A stretch of DNA of 6,444 bases. Origin: Rubrobacter sp. GTDB lineage: Bacteria; Actinomycetota; Rubrobacteria; Rubrobacterales; Rubrobacteraceae. The position numbers and the translations under genes were made by a program. Under the pieces are notes generated by a model that did no database searches, was not told the DNA's origin, and saw only the letters and a program-made list of their open reading frames with translations. Of the stretch, positions 1 to 5,124 are shown piece after piece. The first letter of the stretch is position 1; every line of letters begins with the position of its first letter. The stretch spans positions 1 to 6,444 of the forward strand of contig JADDKG010000360.1 in the NCBI GenBank assembly GCA_020253895.1. Direction: 5' to 3'.

Positions 1-579
1 CGAGTCGGAGAGGTAGAACCCGGCGAAGCGGCGGCTGCGGAAGCCCACCACCGCAACCCCGAAGGTCTCCAGCTGCTCCAGGGTCGCGGGGACGTCCAGG
101 ATGGACTTCACCCCCGAGCACACCACGGCGACGGGGGTGCGGGAGAGGGCTACAAGATCCGCCGAGACGTCCCAGCTCTCGCGGGCCTCCCGGTGCACCC
201 CGCCGAGCCCCCCGGTGGCGAAGAGGCGTATCCCGAAGAGCGCGGCGAGGTGGGCGGTGGCGGCGACCGTCGTGGCCCCGCTAACCCCCTTCGCCACCGC
301 GGCGGGCAGGTCGCGCGCCGAGAGCTTTGGCACCCCGCCGGAGGCCAGGAGCTCCAGCTCGCCGGGGCCGAGCCCGACCTTGGGCGTTCCCTCCACCACC
401 CCTACGGTGGCCGGGACCGCCCCCTCCCGGCGGACCTCCTCCTCAAGGCTCCGGGCCACCCGCAGGTTGTCCGGGCGGGGCAGGCCGTGGGAGATCAGGG
501 TGGACTCCAGCGCCACCACCGGCCGCCCCTCCTCCAGGGCGCGGGCCACCTCGGGACCGGGCTCGGCGACCGGGGGCAT
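1..579 (-). CDS. psuG: Pseudouridine-5'-phosphate glycosidase, N-terminal 193 residues (3' end off window)
   Basis: Cleaves the C-C glycosidic bond of pseudouridine 5'-phosphate to uracil and ribose 5-phosphate, a cytosolic step of pseudouridine degradation. The visible 193 residues carry the family landmarks in order: [11 protein letters not shown] (about 22-32, Glu25), [10 protein letters not shown] (53-62), KLSARDLP (85-92, Lys85), GATTVAAT (101-108), the Gly-rich [10 protein letters not shown] (121-130, His129), a WDVSADL segment (136-142), and [11 protein letters not shown] (152-162), where Lys158 matches the lysine that forms the ribose-phosphate adduct in E. coli PsuG (Lys166 there). 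Family members are about 300 residues, so roughly a third of the gene lies beyond base 1. The ATG at 579-577 shares its first base with the TGA stop of the upstream SRAP gene (TGATG) and has no good Shine-Dalgarno, so translation probably depends on re-initiation. No pseudouridine kinase (psuK) is visible; it could lie to the left. Identity is very likely; the absent C-terminus cannot be checked. Confidence 0.94.
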   Translation of the reverse strand, partial: MPPVAEPGPEVARALEEGRPVVALESTLISHGLPRPDNLRVARSLEEEVRREGAVPATVGVVEGTPKVGLGPGELELLASGGVPKLSARDLPAAVAKGVSGATTVAATAHLAALFGIRLFATGGLGGVHREARESWDVSADLVALSRTPVAVVCSGVKSILDVPATLEQLETFGVAVVGFRSRRFAGFYLSDS

Positions 580-1241
580 CAGGCGGCGGGCTCTATGCAG
601 CGGGGGTCGTCGTTGGCCGGGTTGTTCACCAGGCGGCTCACCGGGTAGGCCTCGAGATCATCCCCAGGGTAGGGGCGCAGCACAGCGTCCAGCTCCTCCC
701 TCTCCGCTCCCCCCTCCAGCCAGAGCCCGTAGAGGTCCGGCGGGACGATCACCGGCATCCGGTCGTGGATCCCGCCGAGGAGTCCGTTGGCCTCCGTGGT
801 GAGGATGGTGCAGGAGCGGATCTCCTCCCCCTCTCTCCGCCAGATCTCCCACAGACCGGCGAAAGCGAAGGGCGCGCCGTCCTTCCTGCGGACGTAGTAC
901 GGCTGCTTGCCCCCGTCCAGCCGCTGCCACTCGTAGAAGCCGTCCGCCGGGATCAGGCAGCGCCGCTCCCGGAAGGCCCGGCGGAAAGAGGGCTTCGACG
1001 CCACCGTCTCCGCCCGGGCGTTGATCATACGGTCCCCTATGCTGGGGTCGTCCGCCCACGGGGGAACGAGCCCCCAGCGGAGCACCTCCAGTCGCCGCCG
1101 CCCGCCCTCCGCCACCACCGCGGCCACCCCGCGCCCCGGGGCCACGTTGTAGCTTGGCGGAAGCTCCGGCAGCCGCCCCTCGACCCCGAACCGCTCCGCG
1201 AGCTCCTCAACCGGCGTGACGAGCGTGTACCTGCCGCACAT
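579..1241 (-). CDS. SRAP / HMCES-YedK family protein (SOS response-associated peptidase)
   Basis: A 220-residue protein of the SRAP family, whose members bind abasic sites in single-stranded DNA and form a thiazolidine DNA-protein crosslink through Cys2, shielding the lesion from strand cleavage. It starts MCGRYT, so Cys2 is exposed once Met1 is removed, as the chemistry requires. The other active-site residues are present: Asn74 in INARAE, Glu104 in DGFYEW and His159 in IHDRMPVI, matching Asn75, Glu105 and His160 of E. coli YedK. YNVAPG (31-36), RWGLVPPW (55-62) and a C-terminal [11 protein letters not shown] segment (201-211) are also typical, and the length fits the family. The start is fixed by Cys2 and by GGAGGTGA at 1259-1252, ten bases upstream. 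The reading frame stays open upstream to 1793 but that part is antisense to the kinase gene and breaks the Cys2 rule. It is the first gene of a minus-strand operon with psuG. No LexA-type box is obvious, so SOS control is not shown. Confidence 0.96.
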   Translation of the reverse strand: MCGRYTLVTPVEELAERFGVEGRLPELPPSYNVAPGRGVAAVVAEGGRRRLEVLRWGLVPPWADDPSIGDRMINARAETVASKPSFRRAFRERRCLIPADGFYEWQRLDGGKQPYYVRRKDGAPFAFAGLWEIWRREGEEIRSCTILTTEANGLLGGIHDRMPVIVPPDLYGLWLEGGAEREELDAVLRPYPGDDLEAYPVSRLVNNPANDDPRCIEPAA

Positions 1242-1282
1242 CTCTAAGCCTTCACCTCCGGCTCGGGGTACCTCACCCCGCA

Positions 1283-1288
1283 ATTCTA
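1283..1288 (-). promoter_or_regulatory. Possible -10 element for the SRAP-psuG operon
   Basis: Read on the minus strand, 1288-1283 is TAGAAT, five of six matches to TATAAT, in one of the few A/T-rich spots of the divergent region. It lies about 24 bases upstream of the SRAP Shine-Dalgarno, a sensible distance. No convincing -35 is present; the hexamer at the ideal spacing (GTGGGA, 1311-1306) matches TTGACA at only three positions. A start site has not been shown. Confidence 0.3.
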
Positions 1289-1290
1289 CC

Positions 1291-1308
1291 GGAGGCCACG
1301 CCGCCTCC
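1291..1308. repeat. Perfect 6-bp inverted repeat (GGAGGC-N6-GCCTCC) in the divergent promoter region
   Basis: GGAGGC at 1291-1296 and GCCTCC at 1303-1308 form a perfect dyad around a 6-bp centre (CACGCC). Flanking CCGG at 1289-1292 and 1311-1314 extends the symmetry loosely. The dyad sits where the spacer of the putative SRAP promoter would be, between the two divergent genes, as an operator would. It is equally able to form a small hairpin. In such G+C-rich DNA a 6-bp dyad can arise by chance, so a regulatory role is only suggested. Confidence 0.35.
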
Positions 1309-1320
1309 CACCGGACGATG

Positions 1321-1333
1321 CCCCAAAAAGGGG
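1321..1333 (+). promoter_or_regulatory. CCCC-AAAAA-GGGG hairpin next to the kinase start codon
   Basis: CCCC (1321-1324) and GGGG (1330-1333) can pair around an A5 loop, ending four bases before the ATG at 1338. The GGGG arm is also the only purine-rich candidate for the kinase ribosome-binding site, so the fold would compete with initiation. The stem is only four G-C pairs. The octamer GGGGTACC that follows (1330-1337) also occurs at 1265-1272 in the same intergenic region. Confidence 0.3.
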
Positions 1334-1337
1334 TACC

Positions 1338-1808
1338 ATGCTCCCCGTGGACAGCGAGCGGGATACCGGGGCCCGGCTGGCGCTCATGTGCGGGCTGCCC
1401 AAGAGCGGCAAGACCACCTACGCCCGCCGCCTGCAGGGCCGCGGCTGGGTGCGGGTGTGCCCCGACGAGATCCGGCGGGCCCTCCACGGCCGGGGCCACT
1501 ACCCGCCGGCCGAGCCCGTGGTCTGGGCCAACGCCGAGCTCTCGGTCCGGGCCCTGCTCATCGGGGGTCACCGGGTGGTGCTCGACGCCACCAACACCAC
1601 CCGCCACCGCCGGGCGCCCTGGCTGCGGCTGGCCCGCGAGCTGGGGGTCCCGGCGTGCGCCTACGTCCTGCGGACCCCGAAGGAGGAGTGCCACCGGCGC
1701 AACGAGCGCTCGGAGGAGCCCGTCCCCCCCGAGGTCATAGACCGGATGGCACGCCAGTGGGAGGAGGTGACCGAGGACGGCCTGAAGGTCCACCTGGTGG
1801 AGGGGTAG
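1338..1808 (+). CDS. Stand-alone P-loop kinase resembling the polynucleotide 5'-kinase domain (AAA_33 type)
   Basis: A 156-residue soluble P-loop phosphotransferase. Walker A is GLPKSGKTT (19-27, Lys25). CPDEIRRAL (41-49) supplies Asp43 and Arg46, placed like the substrate-binding Asp35/Arg38 of T4 polynucleotide kinase. VVLDATNTTRHRR (80-92) matches the strand and DTN segment around T4 Asp85, and the following W-x3-A-x2-x-G pattern also matches. The lid region HRRNERSEEPVPPEVIDRM (119-137) gives Arg121 and Arg124, like T4 Arg122/Arg126, followed by the same VP-x-x-V/I pattern. This points to ATP-dependent phosphorylation of a 5'-hydroxyl nucleic-acid end, but small-molecule kinases and zeta-like proteins share the fold, so the substrate is an inference. 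There is no phosphatase or ligase domain. ATG 1338 has a weak ribosome site; GTG 1347 is an alternative. It is divergent from SRAP and 63 bp upstream of the DUF72 gene. Confidence 0.85.
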   Translation: MLPVDSERDTGARLALMCGLPKSGKTTYARRLQGRGWVRVCPDEIRRALHGRGHYPPAEPVVWANAELSVRALLIGGHRVVLDATNTTRHRRAPWLRLARELGVPACAYVLRTPKEECHRRNERSEEPVPPEVIDRMARQWEEVTEDGLKVHLVEG

Positions 1809-1832
1809 CGTTTCGCCCAGAGCGTCCCCAGG

Positions 1833-1838
1833 AATAAT
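1833..1838 (+). promoter_or_regulatory. Possible -10 element for the DUF72-polX-MBL operon
   Basis: AATAAT differs from TATAAT at one position and lies in a short A/T-rich patch (GGAATAATGC) of the 63-bp gap after the kinase stop. It would put transcription start near 1845 and leave a leader of about 25 bases with GGAGGTGA at 1868-1875. The upstream -35 candidate (TTTCGC, 1811-1816) is poor, so the operon may instead be read through from the kinase promoter. Confidence 0.3.
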
Positions 1839-1867
1839 GCTTTCTGTGCGCCGGGCGGCGTCCTGCG

Positions 1868-1875
1868 GGAGGTGA
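1868..1875 (+). promoter_or_regulatory. Strong Shine-Dalgarno that overlaps the predicted GTG start of the DUF72 gene
   Basis: GGAGGTGA here is a near-ideal ribosome-binding sequence, but the GTG at 1872-1874 lies inside it and so cannot be served by it. The next in-frame GTG (1893) is 17 bases beyond its end, longer than usual. It argues that the true start is downstream of 1872. Confidence 0.5.
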
Positions 1876-2609
1876 GAGCGGTCGGCGGCAGGGTGTACAT
1901 AGGCACCTCAGGCTGGCACTATGGCCACTGGCGGGGGACCTTCTACCCGCCGGATCTCCCCGAGAGCCGCTTTCTGGAGCACTACGCGTCCCGCTTCGGG
2001 ACCGCCGAGATAAACAACTCCTTCTACCGGCTACCCGAGGAGAAGACCCTCGTCCGCTGGCGCCGGGAGACCCCCCAGGGCTTCGTCTTCGCGGCCAAGG
2101 CCTCTCGCTACCTGACCCACATGAAAAAGCTGCGGGAGCCCGGAGAGCCGCTGCGGCGGCTCTTCGGGCGGCTGGAGGCGCTCGGGGAGAAGCTCGGCCC
2201 CGTCCTCTTCCAGCTCCCGCCCCGCTGGCGGGCGAACCCGGGGAGGCTGGAGGGCCTGCTCGGGCTGCTACCCCCCGGACGTCGCTGCGCCTTCGAGTTC
2301 CGGGACGAAAGCTGGTTCGACGAGAAAGTCTACCGCCTCCTCCAGGAGCACGGGGCGGCACTGTGCGTCTACGACCTTGGCGGGCGCACCTCCCCGCGCG
2401 TCCTCACCGCCGGCTTCACCTACGCCCGGCTCCACGGGCCGGAGGGCCCCTACCGGGGCTGCTACGACGAGCGGCAGCTCGCCGGCTGGGCCGAGCTGCT
2501 CGGCGGCTGGGCGGAGGAGGGGGTGGAGGTGTACTGCTACTTCGACAACGACGAGGCGGGGTACGCCCCCCGCAACGCCGGGCAGCTCATAAAGATGATG
2601 GAGGTGTAG
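1872..2609 (+). CDS. DUF72 / YecE-like TIM-barrel protein of unknown function
   Basis: A 245-residue member of the DUF72 (YecE) family, predicted to be a soluble TIM barrel; no enzymatic activity is firmly established for the family. Signature segments are in order: YIGTSGW (9-15), TAEINNSFYRLP (44-55), FVFAAKASRYLTH (71-83), VLFQLPPRW (111-119), FEFRDESWF (141-149), TYARLHGP (183-190) and YCYFDNDEAGYAPRNA (221-236). These conserved polar residues cluster at the barrel mouth in known structures, consistent with an enzyme. Length is normal. The start is uncertain: GTG 1872 gives a seven-residue extension and lies within a Shine-Dalgarno-like sequence, while GTG 1893 would give MYIGTSGW, the usual family beginning. 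Its stop (2607-2609) is one base before the polX start, and its last codons contain the polX ribosome-binding site, so the two are co-translated. The three isoleucine codons are all ATA. Confidence 0.93.
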   Translation: MRAVGGRVYIGTSGWHYGHWRGTFYPPDLPESRFLEHYASRFGTAEINNSFYRLPEEKTLVRWRRETPQGFVFAAKASRYLTHMKKLREPGEPLRRLFGRLEALGEKLGPVLFQLPPRWRANPGRLEGLLGLLPPGRRCAFEFRDESWFDEKVYRLLQEHGAALCVYDLGGRTSPRVLTAGFTYARLHGPEGPYRGCYDERQLAGWAELLGGWAEEGVEVYCYFDNDEAGYAPRNAGQLIKMMEV

Positions 2610-2610
2610 G

Positions 2611-4335
2611 GTGGCGGTGCACAACGCGGACATAGCCGAGGTCCTCTACGAGGTCGCCGACCTGCTGGAGATAGAGGGCGAGAACCCCTTCCGGGTGCGG
2701 GCCTACCGGGAGGCGGCCCGCACCGCCGAGAACCACCCCAGGAGCCTCGCCGAGATGGTCGAGGAGGGGGAGGACCTCACCCGGCTGCCGGGGATAGGCG
2801 AGGATCTCGCCGGTAAGATCCGGGAGATAGTAGAGACCGGCACGCTGCGGCAGGCCGAGGAGCTGAGGAAGCAGGTGCCGCCGGGGCTGCGTCCCCTGCT
2901 CGGGATGCCGGGGCTCGGCCCGCGGCGGGTCCGCGAGCTGCACCGGAGGCTGGGAATAACGTCAGCCAAAGAGCTCGAAGAGGCCGCTAGAGAGGGTAGG
3001 GTGCGGCGGCTTCCCGGCTTCGGCGAGAAGACCGAGCGGAACATCCTCGAGGCGCTGGCGCGGGGAGAGGCGCCGCAGCGGTTCAAGCTGGCCTCGGCCG
3101 AGCCCGCCGCCCGGGCGCTGGAGGAGCATCTGGAGGGCTGCGAGGCGGTGCGGGAGGCAACGGTGGCGGGGAGCTTCCGACGCCGGAAGGAGACGGTGGG
3201 GGACCTCGACGTGGTTGCCTGCTCGGAGGACGGGCGGCGGGTCATAGAGCACTTCGTGGCCTTCGGGGACATAGAGCGGGTGGTCTCCAAGGGCAGGACC
3301 CGCTCCTCCGTGGTCCTCAGGGGCGGCCTCGAGGCCGACCTGCGGGTGGTGCCGGAGGAGAGCTTCGGGACGGCGCTCCTGTACTTCACCGGCGCCCAGC
3401 CCCACCACGTGGCCCTGCGCGACATGGCCCTCCAGAGGAAGCTCAAGCTCAACGAGTACGGGCTCTTCAGGGGGGAGGATCGGCTGGCCGGGCGGACCGA
3501 GGCGGAGGTCTACGAGGCGCTCGGGCTCCGCTACATCGAGCCCGAGCTGCGGGAGCACAGGGGGGAGATAGAGGCCGCGAGGAAGGGAACCCTCCCGAAG
3601 CTCATAACCGGGGAGGACATCCGTGGCGATCTCCACTCCCACACCACCGCCACCGACGGCCGCAGCAGCCTCCAGGAGATGGCCCGGGCTGCCAGAGAGC
3701 GCGGCTACGAGTACCTGGCCGTGACCGACCACTCGCGGCGGCTGCGGGTGGCCCGGGGGCTGGACGAGCGGCGGCTGCGGGAGCAGATGGAGGAGATAGA
3801 CCGGCTCAACGAGGAACTGGAGGGGATAACCCTCCTAAAAGGTGCCGAGGTGGACATCCTGGAGGACGGGTCGCTGGACCTGCCGGACCGGGTGCTGGAG
3901 GAGCTGGACGTGGTGATCTGCTCGGTACACCACAAGTTCCGGCTACCCGAGAAGGAGCAGACCCGGCGGGTGCTGCGGGCTCTGGAGAACCCCAACGTCA
4001 ACATCCTGGCCCACCCGACGGGGCGTCTCATCGGCCGGCGGGAGCCCTACGAGCTGGACATCGAGCGGGTGATGGAGGCGGCGCTGGAGAGGGGCTGCAT
4101 TCTGGAGCTAAACTCCAACCCCGAAAGGCTGGACCTCAACGACGCCCACTGCAAGCTGGCCAAGGAGATGGGCGTCAGGATAGCCATCTCCACCGACGCC
4201 CACAGCACGAGCGACCTGGCGAACATCCGCTTCGGGGTGGGGCAGGCCCGGCGGGGCTGGCTGGAGAGGGAGGACGTGATCAACACCCGGCCGCTCGGGG
4301 AGCTGCGGCGCCTGCTGCGGCGGGAGGGGGCGTGA
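2611..4335 (+). CDS. polX: DNA polymerase/3'-5' exonuclease PolX (Pol X core plus PHP domain)
   Basis: A 574-residue bacterial/archaeal family X DNA polymerase, a cytosolic repair enzyme that fills short gaps and, through its PHP domain, removes 3' nucleotides or blocks. The N-terminal 8-kDa domain starts IAEVLYEVADLLEIEGEN (8-25) and has helix-hairpin-helix motifs at RLPGIGEDLAG (58-68), GMPGLGPRRV (98-107) and RLPGFGEKT (133-141). The nucleotidyltransferase motif is GSFRRR (187-192) with DLD (Asp198, Asp200), a third Asp243 (EADLRV) and YFTG (258-261). The PHP domain has a full metal set: His342, His344, Asp349, His374, Glu413, His440, His468, Asp529 and His531, so both activities look intact. 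The length equals that of Bacillus PolX (about 570). GTG 2611 has GGAGGTG at 2600-2606 with a 4-base spacer; GTG 2617 is an alternative with 10. The 3' end overlaps the MBL gene (GTGA). Twelve of 25 isoleucines are ATA, well above most neighbours. Confidence 0.97.
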   Translation: MAVHNADIAEVLYEVADLLEIEGENPFRVRAYREAARTAENHPRSLAEMVEEGEDLTRLPGIGEDLAGKIREIVETGTLRQAEELRKQVPPGLRPLLGMPGLGPRRVRELHRRLGITSAKELEEAAREGRVRRLPGFGEKTERNILEALARGEAPQRFKLASAEPAARALEEHLEGCEAVREATVAGSFRRRKETVGDLDVVACSEDGRRVIEHFVAFGDIERVVSKGRTRSSVVLRGGLEADLRVVPEESFGTALLYFTGAQPHHVALRDMALQRKLKLNEYGLFRGEDRLAGRTEAEVYEALGLRYIEPELREHRGEIEAARKGTLPKLITGEDIRGDLHSHTTATDGRSSLQEMARAARERGYEYLAVTDHSRRLRVARGLDERRLREQMEEIDRLNEELEGITLLKGAEVDILEDGSLDLPDRVLEELDVVICSVHHKFRLPEKEQTRRVLRALENPNVNILAHPTGRLIGRREPYELDIERVMEAALERGCILELNSNPERLDLNDAHCKLAKEMGVRIAISTDAHSTSDLANIRFGVGQARRGWLEREDVINTRPLGELRRLLRREGA

Positions 4336-5054
4336 GGCTTCTCTTCGCGGGAACCCGCGGCGAGATCGAGGCGCGGACGGAGCGGCACAGCATGCACAGC
4401 TCGCTCGTCGTCTCCCGCGGCGGAGGGAGGGTGATGGTGGACTGCGGCGCCGACTGGCTGGGGAGGCTGGGGGAGCTCGGGGCGGAGGCCGTCGTCATAA
4501 CCCACGCCCACCCGGACCACGCCTGGGGTTTGAAGGAGGGCGCCCCCTGCCCGGTCTACGCCACGGAGGCTTCCTGGGCCCTCATGGAGGGCTACCCCAT
4601 CGAGGAGCGCCGCACCGTGGAGCCCCGCAGGCCCTTCCGGGTAGCGGGGCTTCTCTTCGAAGCCTTCCCGGTGGAGCACTCCACCCGCGCCCCGGCGGTG
4701 GGCTACAGGATCTCCGCGGGCGGGGCCTCCATCTTCTACGTCCCCGACGTGGTCTACATCCACGGCCGCAGGGAGGCGCTCTCGGGGGCCGTGCTGTACG
4801 CGGGCGACGGGGCGACCGTCACCCGCTCCCTGGTGCGCAGGCGCGGGGAGGCCTTAATCGGGCACGCCCCCATCCGGACCCAGCTCACCTGGTGCCAGAA
4901 GGAGGGCGTCAGGCGGGCGGTCTTCACCCACTGCGGGACCGAGATCGTGGCCGGCGACGAGGAGAGGGTGGAGGAAGAGGTCCGGCGCCTCGGCCGGGAG
5001 CGCGGGGTCGAGGCCTCGCTCGCCCGCGACGGGATGGAGGTAGAGATCCCGTAG
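4332..5054 (+). CDS. Metallo-beta-lactamase-fold metal-dependent hydrolase, likely phosphodiesterase
   Basis: A 240-residue soluble MBL-fold protein. The ligands for two metal ions are complete: THAHPDH (57-63: His58, His60, Asp62, His63), His116 (EHS), Asp139 (YVPDVV) and His200 (FTHCG). The N-terminus has LLFAGTRGEIEART then HSMHSSLVV (19-27), which resembles the small single-domain MBL proteins related to PhnP and RNase Z rather than true beta-lactamases: no signal peptide is present and no beta-CASP domain follows. The C-terminal IGHAPIRTQLTWCQKEG segment (176-192) is a distinctive part of this subgroup. The substrate is unknown; a cyclic phosphodiesterase or nuclease role would suit the context but is inference. 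GTG 4332 overlaps the polX TGA (4333-4335) by four bases, with a G-rich ribosome site (GGGAGGGGG, 4322-4330) inside the polX end, so it is translationally coupled to polX. A 70-bp gap follows. Confidence 0.92.
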   Translation: MRLLFAGTRGEIEARTERHSMHSSLVVSRGGGRVMVDCGADWLGRLGELGAEAVVITHAHPDHAWGLKEGAPCPVYATEASWALMEGYPIEERRTVEPRRPFRVAGLLFEAFPVEHSTRAPAVGYRISAGGASIFYVPDVVYIHGRREALSGAVLYAGDGATVTRSLVRRRGEALIGHAPIRTQLTWCQKEGVRRAVFTHCGTEIVAGDEERVEEEVRRLGRERGVEASLARDGMEVEIP

Positions 5055-5076
5055 TTAGCCGCAGCGGCGGGAGGGG

Positions 5077-5082
5077 TATCAA
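5077..5082 (+). promoter_or_regulatory. Weak -10-like element in the MBL-LLM gap
   Basis: The 70-bp gap (5055-5124) holds TATCAA at 5077-5082, matching TATAAT at four of six positions, with only a poor -35 candidate near 5055 (TTAGCC). The gap also has an 8-bp palindrome, AGAGCTCT, at 5099-5106, and the LLM Shine-Dalgarno at 5114-5120. There is no hairpin followed by a T tract, so I cannot place a terminator. The LLM gene could have its own promoter or be read through from the operon. Confidence 0.2.
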
Positions 5083-5124
5083 TCCGGGGTTGCCGGCGAG
5101 AGCTCTTCTCTGTAGGAGGGAACG

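Noticed and set aside
327..1247. Long plus-strand open frames opposite psuG and SRAP (101-802, 193-648, 327-1247).
   Set aside because: Low-complexity Pro/Arg/Gly/Ala translations with no family motifs; they are shadows of the two minus-strand genes in G+C-rich DNA.
579..1793. A 404-codon minus-strand open frame that would extend SRAP upstream across the kinase gene.
   Set aside because: SRAP chemistry needs Cys2 right after Met1, the strong Shine-Dalgarno lies just before 1241, and the extension is antisense to a gene with clear kinase motifs.
1338..1808. Reading the kinase and its divergent neighbour as a zeta-type toxin-antitoxin pair.
   Set aside because: The lid and D-x-T-N regions match polynucleotide kinase better, and the neighbour is an intact SRAP protein rather than a small antitoxin.
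2703..3732. Long minus-strand open frames opposite polX (2703-3452, 2962-3732, 4047-4763).
   Set aside because: Compositionally biased translations antisense to a fully conserved enzyme; no recognisable domain or ribosome site.
5055..5124. A terminator between the MBL and LLM genes.
   Set aside because: Only an 8-bp palindrome (AGAGCTCT) and weak G+C-rich pairings are present, with no hairpin followed by a T tract.
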